A stretch of DNA of 20,850 bases from Dehalococcoides mccartyi (GTDB lineage Bacteria; Chloroflexota; Dehalococcoidia; UBA2979), in assembly GCA_945888895.1 (NCBI GenBank), contig CAMDAY010000007.1:1-20850 (forward strand), read 5' to 3'. A model generated the notes under the pieces. The model worked only from the letters and a program-made list of their open reading frames with translations, made no database searches and was not told the origin of the DNA. Each line of letters begins with the position of its first letter. The stretch's first letter is position 1. Of this stretch, positions 8,319 to 16,264 are shown in pieces. Made by a program: the position numbers and the translations under genes.

Positions 8319-10184
8319 ATGACCATCGGCCTCGTGCGCTTCGCCGAACCACTCGCGCTGATCGCGCTGCTGTTCGTGCCGCTGCTCGCTGGCCTCGTGT
8401 GGTTCGAGGCGCGTCGCCGTCGACAGGCCAACGCGCGTTACGGCGGCTCGTCTGCGCTGCGCCTCGGCGCGGCGCCCGCGCGGCGCGCGGTGCAGGGAAC
8501 GCTGCTCGTCGCGGCGGTCGCGCTGCTGATCATCGCTGCGGCGCGGCCCCAGTGGGGTCACCAGGAGACCGAGGCCGAGCAGCGCGGCATCGACGTCGCG
8601 GTCGTCCTCGATGTGTCGCGCTCGATGACGGCGACGGATGTCGCACCGTCGAGGGCGCGCGCGGCAGCGGCGGGCCTGCGCGACATGCTCGGCCACCTCG
8701 ATGGTAATCGCGTCGCGCTGGTCACGTTCGCGGGGACGGCGTTCACGCGCTCGCCGCTCACCGTGGACTTGCCGGCGCTCGCGAACCTCGTCGATCGCGC
8801 GCAGAACGACTCGCCGCTGGTGCAGGCGGGCACGGACCTGCGCGTCGCCATCGAGTCCGCCGTGCTGCTGCTGTCGGTCACGGATCGCGCGCAGACACAG
8901 GTGATCGTGCTCATCTCCGACGGCGAGGACCTCGGCGCGGACGTGCAGTCGGCGATCGAGCGCGCGAACCAGCAGGGCATCGCGATCCACACCGTGTTCG
9001 CCGCGACCGAGAACCCGACCGCACTCCCCGCCTCCAGCGGCGGCACCGACCTGACCAGAGGCGACCCGCGCAACCTCACCGCGATCGCGCGCGGCACCGG
9101 CGGCACGACCCGCGACGTGCGAGGCATGGCGGGACTGGCCGTGGACTTCCGCCGGTTGCAGCAGACGCAGTTCCAGACGGCGCAGACGCGCGCATCGCGC
9201 GATCACTTCTCGTGGTTCATCGGCGGGGCGCTGGTGCTGCTGCTCACGCAGGCCGCGCTGCCCACCTCGAGCGAGTCGCGGCTGTTGCCGCGCGTCCGCA
9301 TGCCGCGCTTCGGTCGCTCGAGGCGCGCCGCGGCGGGGGTCGCGCTGTCGGCGATCGTCGTGATGCTCACCGGCTGCGTCGCGGTGAGCGGCACCGAGGC
9401 GTACCGGCGCGTCGAGGCGGGCAACGGGCTGTACAGCGCGGGGCAGTTCGACCGCGCGCTGCAGGAGTACACCGCCGCGGCTGGCCTGGATCCAAACGAC
9501 CTCGCCATCCAGTACAACCTGGCGAACGCCCTGTACCGCCTCGGGCGGTACGAGGAGACCCTGAGCACCATCGACGCCGCGCTCGCGAAGAACCCCGAGG
9601 TCACGCTGTCCACGCGGATGCTGTACACCGCCGGCAACGCCGCCGTGCAACGCGAGGACTACGAGCGGGCGCGCTCCGCGTACCGGCAGGCACTCCGCCA
9701 GGACGCCAAGGACATGGACGCGAAGGCGAACCTCGAGCTGGTGCTGCGCCGCGTCGCGCCCCCGCCCACCCCGACGCCCACGCCGCCGCCGGGACAGGAC
9801 GGGCAGGGTCAGCAGCCCGGCCAGCAGGGGCAGGGCCAGCAACCGGGACAACAGCCGGGCCAGCAAGGACAGCCGGGACAGCAGCCGGGGCAACCGGGTG
9901 GCGCGGGCGGTGGTCAGGCGCAGCGGCCCGGTGGGCAGGGCCAGCCCGGCGGTCAGAGCGCAGGATCGGACCCCACAGCACCCGGCACGCCATCGGCGAC
10001 GGACCCTGACGGCACGCGCGCCGCGCTCAACGCCGCAAACGCGGCGCTCGAGGCGGCACTCGCACAACTGGGGCCGGAAGTCTCGCCCGAAGAGGCCGCG
10101 AACATCCTCGCGCTGGCGCAGCGCGCGAACGACCTCGGCGGACTAGCGCCCCGCAGCCCCCGCGGGGGTGTACCGGCCCGCTGA
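8319..10184 (+). CDS. BatB-BatC fusion: VWA domain plus TPR domain and Gln/Gly/Pro-rich tail
   Basis: 621 aa. The first half is BatB-like: helices at about 10-28 and 58-75, a VWA domain with MIDAS D98-V-S-R-S, AGTDLR and LISDGED, and a helix at about 298-314. The chain then runs through a basic patch (RMPRFGRSRRAA), a hydrophobic stretch ending in LTGC (Cys353), and about three TPR repeats (361-475). A Pro/Thr then Gln/Gly/Pro low-complexity region (about 480-555) and a short helical end complete it. TPR proteins next to BatB are normally the separate BatC, so this is a fusion. ATG 8319 has a ribosome binding site (ATGAGGT, 8305-8311); GTG 8310 in the same frame does not. The 3' end overlaps the convergent transglutaminase-like gene by 42 bases. 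Confidence 0.88.
   Translation: MTIGLVRFAEPLALIALLFVPLLAGLVWFEARRRRQANARYGGSSALRLGAAPARRAVQGTLLVAAVALLIIAAARPQWGHQETEAEQRGIDVAVVLDVSRSMTATDVAPSRARAAAAGLRDMLGHLDGNRVALVTFAGTAFTRSPLTVDLPALANLVDRAQNDSPLVQAGTDLRVAIESAVLLLSVTDRAQTQVIVLISDGEDLGADVQSAIERANQQGIAIHTVFAATENPTALPASSGGTDLTRGDPRNLTAIARGTGGTTRDVRGMAGLAVDFRRLQQTQFQTAQTRASRDHFSWFIGGALVLLLTQAALPTSSESRLLPRVRMPRFGRSRRAAAGVALSAIVVMLTGCVAVSGTEAYRRVEAGNGLYSAGQFDRALQEYTAAAGLDPNDLAIQYNLANALYRLGRYEETLSTIDAALAKNPEVTLSTRMLYTAGNAAVQREDYERARSAYRQALRQDAKDMDAKANLELVLRRVAPPPTPTPTPPPGQDGQGQQPGQQGQGQQPGQQPGQQGQPGQQPGQPGGAGGGQAQRPGGQGQPGGQSAGSDPTAPGTPSATDPDGTRAALNAANAALEAALAQLGPEVSPEEAANILALAQRANDLGGLAPRSPRGGVPAR
9760..9960 (+). repeat. Low-complexity Pro/Gln/Gly coding repeat in the BatB-BatC fusion
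   Basis: Short degenerate repeats of codons for GQQPGQ-type units follow a PPPTPTPTPPP stretch. The region would be an unstructured extracytoplasmic linker. Repeats of this kind expand and shrink by slippage, so its length probably varies between relatives. Confidence 0.7.
10143..10184. other. 42-bp tail-to-tail overlap of two convergent operons
   Basis: The plus-strand VWA-TPR gene stops at 10184 and the minus-strand transglutaminase-like gene stops at 10143, so their last codons share DNA. The overlap contains the 12-bp palindrome CCCCCGCGGGGG (10157-10168), which could slow polymerase from either side. No separate terminator is visible. Confidence 0.85.
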
Positions 10185-12563
10185 CGAACGCTCGTCCGCG
10201 CGGCCCAGGTGCAGCACACGCGAGATGATCCGTCGACGCAGCTGGTCGCGCACCCGGCAGTAGTCCCGGTCGGCCAGGCGCTCCGCCTGCTCATCCTCGA
10301 CCGCCGCGTCCTCAACCGGGCGACCGTACCGGTCGCGCGTGAACGCGATGGCGAGGCTGCGCAGCCCACCACGCTCCCCAATGCGCGACCCGAGATCCTC
10401 GGCGGCCTCGGCAGGCGTCAGGTGCTCAGCGGGAGCCATGCCGGCCCAACCGGCCAGGCGGTAGATCTTAGCCCAGCGCGCCGCCGGTGCGCGGAGACCG
10501 CGGTAGTGCCGCTCCCAGAACACGCGCGCGATCACAGCGAGCACGATGGCGACCACGGACAGCACCAGCAGCGTGGACACCGCCCGCACGAGGAGGATCC
10601 CGGCGGTGGTCTCCAGGAACGACCGCGCGAGCGACCCCGACAGATCGGCGCCCGTGTCAGGCGCGAACTCCTCCGGGAACAGGTCGACGAAGTCGCCGGT
10701 GCCCTCCGGAATCGTCCGGGCCGCCTCGGCGTCCGCGAGCGCGGAGGCGTCATCGCCGGGACGCGCGACCGTGGGCCTCGAGGGCGTCGGGTTGAACTCG
10801 ACCCAGCCGAGGTTGGGGAAGTACACCTCCGGCCACGTCCACGCGCGCTGCTCCGTGACGGTGTACTGCTTCGTGATGCTGTCCACGTCCGCGGTGTCGA
10901 GGACGAAGCCGGTGGCGACGCGCGTCGGCACGCCGAGCGTGCGCAGCATGACGGCCATCGTGGTCGCGAACTGATCGAAGTAGCCCGCGCGCTGGTCGAA
11001 CAAGAAGGCGGCAACCGCGTCACGGCGGGGCGGAGCGGGCGGCGGGTCGAGCGTGAAGCTGTACGTGCGGCGCAGGTACTGCTCGATGCGGCGGGCCGCC
11101 TCGTACGGGGTGCGCGCGTTGCCAGCGACCTGCACCGCGAGTGCGGCCACCTCCGCCGGCGTCGTCGCCGGGACACCCGTGTACGTGTCGGTGATCGCCT
11201 GCGGGTAGTTCGTGCCCGCATTGAGCAGCGTCGGCTGCGCGGCTGCGGAGATGGAGCCAACGGTCGTGTACGTCTTGCCCGGCACGGCGGGGTCGTTCGG
11301 GATCACGCCCAGCGCCTGCGACGTCGGGTCGACAATCTGGCGGCCCGCCACGTTCGCCGTGAGCGGATCACCCATCGTGAGCAGCCGACGATCCGGCGCA
11401 CCCGCGGCGAGCACCTCGACCTGCGCGGTCATGGGCTGGCGGACCTCAGCCTTGGTCTTCTGCGTGCCGAACTCGGCCGCCTGCACCGTCGTCCCCGACA
11501 GCGGGACAGGCGCGGCGCTGCCGAGCTTCCACCCACCGCCGGTGTACTCGTCGTACGTCGCGCCGCGCAGGTTGCCCGGTTCGGTCGCCGTCACGCGGTA
11601 CAGCGGCGTGGAGCCGAGGGCGACCTTGCCCTGGATCGGCAGCGTCGGGCCGAAGGAGTGGATCGGCACTTCGCGCTTCGAGTTGATGCCGACAAACAGC
11701 TGACCGAGGGACTCGACACGCGTGGTGACCGGCTCGAGCGCGCGGTTCCACACGCTCGCGACCGGACCCCAGTGATTCGCAGTCGGCACGACCCACGCCG
11801 CCCCGACGAGGACGACCGCGACGACGCAACCGATGAACATCACCTCGAGCGACATGAACTCCGGCAGCGCGACGTGCTCCTTGCGCCACTTCGCCCCGGC
11901 GCGCAGGAACTCCATGCGCGTCACGAGCAGCACGGACACCAGCAAGAACACGATGAATCCGAGCGACGGCTGGCCCGGCAGGTAGGAGATGTTGGTGAGC
12001 AGGATGATCCCGCCGGGGATCAGCGCCGCCCACGCGTTCTGCCAGCGCACCACCGCCCAGCAGGACAGGAACACCACGAGGTACACGAGCGCGACGAGCA
12101 GCACGACGAACGGCAGGGGGTCCGTGGAGATCGAGGAGTTCCAGAAGGCGCTGCCCCAAGCCTGCATGCGCAGCGAGAACTCCGCCCAGCGACCCCACCA
12201 GCCGGTGCCGAGCGTCTCGTCGATGATCGGCACGCGCTGGAGCACGAGCGCGACGACGACGATCGCGCCGATCGCCACGCCGATCAGCGTGGCGATCGAG
12301 GAGTGCAACTTCGACTGGGCCAGCAGCCAGCCAGCCGCCACGGCAACGAGCGCGGTCGTGATCAGCGACGGCATCTCATCCACCCACTCGGAGGACTGGA
12401 GCGATCCGATCACGGGGAGCTGCGCGAGCAGGATCAGCAGGAGCGTGGTCCACGACTCCCACGAGGTCCACCAGCGCGCCACGCGCACCGGCTCACCCGC
12501 GGTGTGCCCCGTGCCTTGCTCGGGGTTGAAGAGATCGTCGAAGGTGGTGGCTGCCTGTGTCAT
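10143..12563 (-). CDS. TgpA-like membrane transglutaminase homologue lacking the catalytic triad
   Basis: 806 aa. Seven predicted membrane helices (about 39-56, 67-83, 90-108, 150-171, 178-192, 201-216, 239-259) precede a large outside domain, a helix near 660-682 and a cytoplasmic DUF4129-like tail. This is the DUF3488/transglutaminase-core/DUF4129 layout of TgpA. The core is recognisable in RAGYFDQFATTMAVMLRTLG and WPEVYFPNLGWVEFNPTP. The three positions that should hold the triad read Phe529 (for Cys in GYC), Trp575 (for His of HAW) and Asn591 (for Asp/Glu before PTP). It should therefore be inactive as a transglutaminase or protease, though the fold and frame are intact. The start is six bases after the DUF58 stop, with AGTAGGA as ribosome binding site. 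It is third in a minus-strand operon with DUF58 and MoxR. Confidence 0.88.
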   Translation of the reverse strand: MTQAATTFDDLFNPEQGTGHTAGEPVRVARWWTSWESWTTLLLILLAQLPVIGSLQSSEWVDEMPSLITTALVAVAAGWLLAQSKLHSSIATLIGVAIGAIVVVALVLQRVPIIDETLGTGWWGRWAEFSLRMQAWGSAFWNSSISTDPLPFVVLLVALVYLVVFLSCWAVVRWQNAWAALIPGGIILLTNISYLPGQPSLGFIVFLLVSVLLVTRMEFLRAGAKWRKEHVALPEFMSLEVMFIGCVVAVVLVGAAWVVPTANHWGPVASVWNRALEPVTTRVESLGQLFVGINSKREVPIHSFGPTLPIQGKVALGSTPLYRVTATEPGNLRGATYDEYTGGGWKLGSAAPVPLSGTTVQAAEFGTQKTKAEVRQPMTAQVEVLAAGAPDRRLLTMGDPLTANVAGRQIVDPTSQALGVIPNDPAVPGKTYTTVGSISAAAQPTLLNAGTNYPQAITDTYTGVPATTPAEVAALAVQVAGNARTPYEAARRIEQYLRRTYSFTLDPPPAPPRRDAVAAFLFDQRAGYFDQFATTMAVMLRTLGVPTRVATGFVLDTADVDSITKQYTVTEQRAWTWPEVYFPNLGWVEFNPTPSRPTVARPGDDASALADAEAARTIPEGTGDFVDLFPEEFAPDTGADLSGSLARSFLETTAGILLVRAVSTLLVLSVVAIVLAVIARVFWERHYRGLRAPAARWAKIYRLAGWAGMAPAEHLTPAEAAEDLGSRIGERGGLRSLAIAFTRDRYGRPVEDAAVEDEQAERLADRDYCRVRDQLRRRIISRVLHLGRADERSSAGRYTPAGAAGR

Positions 12564-12569
12564 GGCGTC

Positions 12570-13835
12570 CTACTTCTTCGCGGGCGCGATGCGCCCGAGC
12601 ATCGGATCGCTGCCTTCGGACAGCGCCCGGCTGAGGTCGTCGTGGTGCTTCACGGTGTAGGCGTACACGCCGCCCGCCGCGAGGGTGCCGTAGACATCGA
12701 GCGGGCTCATCGAGCCCCCGAACGTGTCGGCCTCCAGCAGCACGGCCGCCACCTTCACGCCGCGTCCCTGCAACGACATGAGGTTGAGCGCCCAGTCCTG
12801 CGCGGCGGACGGGGTGATCACCACCACCGTCGTGTGGCGACCGAAGCGGCGGGACTCCTCGATCAGCAGGTTGGGCAGCGGCACGTCGCCCGTCGCCCGC
12901 GCGAGCGCGAGCGATTCGAGGAGCCGCGTGTAGTGGTTCTGGCCACGATCGGGCTCGTTGATGCGCAGATCGTCGCCGAACGAGATCAGGCCGACCGAGC
13001 GGTGCGCGTTGAGGAAGAAGCGCGCGATCGACGCGGCGACCGACACCGCCATCTCCTCGGTGCCCTCTTCGCCCTCGCCGACGTGGTGCTTCCGCTCCAG
13101 GTCGAGCACGATCCAGATGTCGGACGCCGGGTCGAGCTCGAAGATCTTCACCATCGGCTGACCGCGGTGCGCGGTGGCGGGCCAGTGCACGCGGTTAAAG
13201 GAGTCCCCCGGCTCGTACGGGCGCACGCCCGCGACGTTCGGCGTGACGTTGTGCGTGCGACGGCGGATGCGGCCCTCGCCCGGCAGGTTGGCCGGCGGGA
13301 TGTAGAAGTTCGGCAGGTCAGGCGCGTTCGGGTAGACGAGGAGCGTGGTGATGTCGCCGAAGGTGCGGGTGATATGGAAGAAGCCGAACGGGTCGGACGC
13401 CGTCACGCGCACCGGGCCGAGCGTATAGAGCCCGCGCACGCGCGTCCTGGTGCGGTAGTCCCAGGAGATGACGCCACGCGAGCCCATGGTGACGACGCGC
13501 TTCGCGTTATGGCCCGGCACGGACGAGGGGTCCTCGACCTCCAGCCACATCTTCGGCAGGATCGAGCGCGACCGGACGGTGATGCTGCCCTCGATCGGCT
13601 GACCCTGCGTCACGCGCTGCGTCGTGCGCCGCACCTCGACCTCGAGGCTGTTCGCCATCGCCTTGGTCCAGAAGTAGAGCAGCGGCAGCGCGAACGCGGT
13701 GATGTAGGCAAGGCGGAAGAGTAACCAGAAGCCGGTTGCGAAGGCGAGCGCGAAGCACCCGACCGTGAGCACCACGGCGAACGTGACGTTGAAGTGACGT
13801 CGCGCCGCCGAGCCGAGAGCGATCAGTCGTCGCAT
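12570..13835 (-). CDS. DUF58 domain protein with membrane anchor and degenerate VWA metal site (second copy)
   Basis: 421 aa. Two adjacent N-terminal membrane helices (about 15-35 and 37-56) are followed by a beta-rich segment, the DUF58 core and a VWA-like half. The core reads VAGVRPYEPGDSFNRVHWPA, then TAHRGQPMVKIFELDP. The metal motif expected right after is D245-L-E-R-K instead of DxSxS, and the later loop reads VVITPSA where an Asp would be expected, so MIDAS metal binding is probably lost. The start ATG 13835 has an AAGGGGGG ribosome binding site. It lies 98 bases after moxR and 6 bases before the transglutaminase-like gene. DUF58-plus-transglutaminase pairs next to MoxR are a known arrangement in actinobacteria and Chloroflexota. 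Confidence 0.9.
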   Translation of the reverse strand: MRRLIALGSAARRHFNVTFAVVLTVGCFALAFATGFWLLFRLAYITAFALPLLYFWTKAMANSLEVEVRRTTQRVTQGQPIEGSITVRSRSILPKMWLEVEDPSSVPGHNAKRVVTMGSRGVISWDYRTRTRVRGLYTLGPVRVTASDPFGFFHITRTFGDITTLLVYPNAPDLPNFYIPPANLPGEGRIRRRTHNVTPNVAGVRPYEPGDSFNRVHWPATAHRGQPMVKIFELDPASDIWIVLDLERKHHVGEGEEGTEEMAVSVAASIARFFLNAHRSVGLISFGDDLRINEPDRGQNHYTRLLESLALARATGDVPLPNLLIEESRRFGRHTTVVVITPSAAQDWALNLMSLQGRGVKVAAVLLEADTFGGSMSPLDVYGTLAAGGVYAYTVKHHDDLSRALSEGSDPMLGRIAPAKK

Positions 13836-13865
13836 CGGTCCCCCCTTGTTGCCCGTGCCGATCTC

Positions 13866-13924
13866 CGGGCGTTGAGGCCCGAAGGTCTGGCGGGCGAGCC
13901 GGGTATCCCGGCCATCGAGCCCGC
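13866..13924 (-). promoter_or_regulatory. Structured spacer between the second moxR and its DUF58 gene
   Basis: The 98-bp gap contains a nested stem (outer 13890-13895 with 13919-13924; inner 13898-13903 with 13907-13912) and a second small stem (13866-13870 with 13877-13881). It could trim or protect the mRNA between the two genes and so set their ratio. No T-run follows, and it is too GC-rich for the folding to be meaningful without comparison. Confidence 0.3.
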
Positions 13925-13933
13925 TGAGACGGG

Positions 13934-14890
13934 TTACGACCCGCCGCGGGCGCGGGCGCCCGGAACGGGGACGCGCTCGACCGCCTCGGTGACGATCTGG
14001 GCGCTGTCGATATCGCGAACGCGGGCGCTCGGACTCACGATGACGCGATGTCCAAGGGTGGGGTACGCCAGCAGTTTCACATCATCCGGCTGCACGAAGT
14101 CGCGACCGTCCAGCATCGCGTGCGCCTGCGTGGCGCGCATCAGCGCGAGCGAACCTCGAGGCGACGCGCCGAGGTAGACCGACTCGTGCTCACGCGTCGC
14201 GGTAACCAGCGACACGATGTACTGCTTGATCAGCGGGTCGACGTAGATCCGGCCGACCGCCTCCTGCATCTCCACGACCTCGTCGGGCGTGATCACGGCA
14301 GGGAGGTCGTCGATCGGGTGCTTGTTCTGCTGCGCGTCCATGATCAGCACTTCGTCGATGGCCGACGGGTAGCCGAGGTGGATGCGGAGCAGGAAACGAT
14401 CCAGTTGCGCCTCCGGCAGCGGGAACGTGCCTTCGTACTCGATCGGGTTCTGCGTCGCCATCACCATCGAGGGACGCGGCAGGATGTGCGTCGTTCCGTC
14501 GACCGTGACCTGGTGCTCCTCCATCGCTTCGAGGAGCGCGGACTGCGTCTTCGGCGTCGCGCGGTTCACCTCGTCGGCCAGGACGATCTGCGCCATGATC
14601 GGGCCGGCGCGGAACTCGAAGCGGCCGGAGCCCTGCTGGTAGATCGTGACGCCGGTGACGTCCGTCGGCAGCAGGTCGGGGGTGAACTGGATGCGCGAGA
14701 AATTGCACCCTGTGGAGCGGGCCAACGCGCGCGCGAGCATGGTCTTGCCGACGCCGGGCACGTCCTCGATCAACAGGTGGCCACGGCATAGGAGCGTCAC
14801 CAGCGCGAGGCGAGCCTCGTGTGTCTTGCCGATGATCACGCGCTCGACGTTCTCAAGCACGCGCTCCGCGATCAGCCTCGGATCCTCCAT
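13934..14890 (-). CDS. MoxR-family AAA+ ATPase (second copy, with DUF58/transglutaminase partners)
   Basis: 318 aa. Walker A DVPGVGKT (residues 43-50), Walker B with LADEVNRA (D106, E107) and the signature ATQNPIEYEGTFPLPEAQLD followed by RF are complete, so it should hydrolyse ATP. The lid domain is full length. It is clearly a paralogue of the MoxR at 4458-5453, but the Walker A differs (PGVGKT against PGLAKT) and its partners are different, so the two belong to different MoxR branches. GTG 14893 and ATG 14890 are both in frame. ATG is preferred because GGAGG lies five bases ahead of it. It is first in a three-gene minus-strand operon behind an extended -10 promoter at 15012-15020. Confidence 0.93.
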   Translation of the reverse strand: MEDPRLIAERVLENVERVIIGKTHEARLALVTLLCRGHLLIEDVPGVGKTMLARALARSTGCNFSRIQFTPDLLPTDVTGVTIYQQGSGRFEFRAGPIMAQIVLADEVNRATPKTQSALLEAMEEHQVTVDGTTHILPRPSMVMATQNPIEYEGTFPLPEAQLDRFLLRIHLGYPSAIDEVLIMDAQQNKHPIDDLPAVITPDEVVEMQEAVGRIYVDPLIKQYIVSLVTATREHESVYLGASPRGSLALMRATQAHAMLDGRDFVQPDDVKLLAYPTLGHRVIVSPSARVRDIDSAQIVTEAVERVPVPGARARGGS

Positions 14891-14925
14891 CACGCCCTCC
14901 AGCCGTCAGGGGCCAACTATCGAAA

Positions 14926-14949
14926 CGGACGCCGGGTTCTCGGCGTCCG
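14926..14949 (-). promoter_or_regulatory. Perfect 8-bp stem-loop in the leader of the second moxR operon
   Basis: CGGACGCC (14926-14933) pairs with GGCGTCCG (14942-14949) around an 8-base loop. Read on the minus strand the stem is followed by TTTCGATAG. It lies between the promoter at 15012-15020 and the start at 14890. It may be an attenuator or a leader stabiliser. No known riboswitch or T-box signature is visible. Confidence 0.35.
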
Positions 14950-15011
14950 CGCGCTGCGGGTATGACTCGTTCTGGTGGGATGTCTCCCGGGCACCGCTCC
15001 CGAGTTACCGG

Positions 15012-15020
15012 AGTATAGCA
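15012..15020 (-). promoter_or_regulatory. Extended -10 promoter for the second moxR operon
   Basis: On the minus strand the sequence reads TGC then TATACT, a TGn extended -10 with five of six matches to TATAAT. The -35 region is poor, as is common for extended -10 promoters. Transcription would start near 15005, giving a leader of about 115 nt. TATACTC resembles the TAGACTC of two plus-strand promoters in this window. Confidence 0.5.
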
Positions 15021-15050
15021 ATTCTGAAGGTCAACCCCGTCCTCTGACGG

Positions 15051-15089
15051 TACGATTGATCTGGTTGCATCCAGGTTTCCTGCGGATGC
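15051..15089 (+). promoter_or_regulatory. Weak -10-like site and leader hairpin ahead of the M23 peptidase gene
   Basis: TACGAT (15051-15056) is the best -10 candidate on the plus strand, without a good -35. Downstream, GCATCCAGG (15067-15075) pairs with CCT and GGATGC (15079-15089) around a TTT loop with a two-base bulge. Both are weak on their own. Confidence 0.25.
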
Positions 15090-15146
15090 CGCGCAACGCC
15101 TTTCTTTGACCCACCGCTCTCACGGCCCCTGACGAACGGAGCCTCC

Positions 15147-16253
15147 GTGCCCTCCTGGAAGCACCGATCCGCCGGCACCCCCGGCACGCTGCTGCTCGTG
15201 CTCGTCGCCCTGGTGACGGTGTTCGCCGCCGCGTGCGCGAGTGGCCCGGCGGCGCGCGGCATGACCGTGGAAACGCCGGCTGCGGGCTCCCCCGCCGCGC
15301 CGGCTGCCGCGGCCTCCCCGTCGCCCCGTCCCGCCAAGGCCACCCCGAGCCCGACGCCGAGCGCCTCTCCCACGGTCGCCACCCCATCCGCGACGGCGCC
15401 CGGGACGACGATTCCCGCCCGGACGCCGGGGGCAACAGCGCCAGTCACCTCGACCCAGCCCGGCGCCTTCACGGTGCAGGTCGACCCGCCGTTCGTCGGA
15501 CGCGGGGACACGATGCTCGTGCGGGTCACGGGGCCGAGCGGCGGCACCGTCCGCGTCGCCGGACGCACCATCCCGCTGCTCAGCGGCGCGACAGGTGCGT
15601 GGGCGGTGATCGGCGTCAATCTGTACGCCGACTTCGGAGCAGCGACGCTGACCGTGACCGGCCGCGACGCGCAGGGCAACGACGCGGGCACCGCGACGGC
15701 GACGTACACCGTGGTCGATCCGAAGCGCCCGGCGGACTACCTCGTGGTCACCGAGGAGGTCGCCGCGATCCTGACGCCCGAGGCGGGGGCGAAGGAGCTC
15801 CAGTTGCGCGCGCAGCAGTTCGCCGCCTTCGACCCGACGCCGAGGTGGCGCACCGCCTTCCGTCACCCGATCCTCGCCTTCGAGGTGACGACGCAGTTCG
15901 GCTCCGGCCGCTCGATCAACGGCGGCCCGGTGGGCGACTTCCACTCCGGCGAGGACCTCGCCGCTGACGCGGGCACGCCGGTCACCGTCGCCGCGCCCGG
16001 CCGAGTCGCGTGGGCCGGCGAGATGCCGATCCGCGGCAACTCCGTGGTCGTCGATCACGGCGGCGGTGTCATGACCGGCTACCACCACCTGCAGGACTAC
16101 GTCGTCACCGCGGGCCAGCAGATCGAGGCGGGCACCCTCATCGGCCACGTCGGCTCGACAGGCTTCTCGACCGGCCCACATCTCCACTGGGAGCTGACGA
16201 TCTACGGCGTCAACGTCGACCCGGAGACGTGGGTGAACCGGAACTTCCGCTAG
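15147..16253 (+). CDS. Secreted M23-family metallopeptidase, probable lipoprotein
   Basis: 368 aa. The N-terminus has basic residues, a hydrophobic run and AAAC at 27-30, an acceptable though not ideal lipobox, so it is probably lipid-anchored outside the membrane. A Pro/Ala/Ser/Thr-rich linker (about 33-105) leads to a beta-rich domain (about 108-195). The C-terminal LytM/M23 domain has zinc ligands in H266-S-G-E-D270 and H345-L-H347, plus GYHHL. M23 enzymes cut peptide cross-links in peptidoglycan, so a cell-wall remodelling role is likely. GTG 15147 is used because AACGGAG lies five bases ahead and no better start exists. It is divergent from the moxR-DUF58 operon and convergent with prmA, 11 bases away. 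Confidence 0.9.
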   Translation: MPSWKHRSAGTPGTLLLVLVALVTVFAAACASGPAARGMTVETPAAGSPAAPAAAASPSPRPAKATPSPTPSASPTVATPSATAPGTTIPARTPGATAPVTSTQPGAFTVQVDPPFVGRGDTMLVRVTGPSGGTVRVAGRTIPLLSGATGAWAVIGVNLYADFGAATLTVTGRDAQGNDAGTATATYTVVDPKRPADYLVVTEEVAAILTPEAGAKELQLRAQQFAAFDPTPRWRTAFRHPILAFEVTTQFGSGRSINGGPVGDFHSGEDLAADAGTPVTVAAPGRVAWAGEMPIRGNSVVVDHGGGVMTGYHHLQDYVVTAGQQIEAGTLIGHVGSTGFSTGPHLHWELTIYGVNVDPETWVNRNFR

Positions 16254-16257
16254 CGGA
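16246..16257. other. 12-bp palindrome at the M23/prmA convergent junction
   Basis: TCCGCTAGCGGA is a perfect palindrome covering the TAG stop of the M23 gene. Only 11 bases separate the two convergent stops, so this is the only candidate for a shared end signal. It is short and has no loop or T-run. Confidence 0.3.
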
Positions 16258-16264
16258 GCGAGAG

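Noticed and set aside
8280..10067. 595-residue minus-strand frame opposite the BatB-BatC gene
   Set aside because: Arg/Leu-rich composition and no motif; it mirrors the third-position GC bias of the real gene.
10209..13724. 1171-residue open frame on the plus strand opposite the second module
   Set aside because: It is a high-GC antisense shadow of the transglutaminase-like and DUF58 genes. Its product is Arg/His/Asp-rich without any family motif, while the minus-strand frames show clear domains.
14926..14990. tRNA-like T-arm (GGGTTC) in the leader of the second moxR
   Set aside because: No acceptor, D-arm or anticodon arm can be folded around it; the stem is 8 bp with an 8-base loop, unlike a T-arm.
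15057..15146. Possible c-di-AMP (ydaO-type) riboswitch ahead of the M23 peptidase gene
   Set aside because: Such riboswitches often precede wall hydrolases, but the leader is short and none of the conserved blocks is visible.
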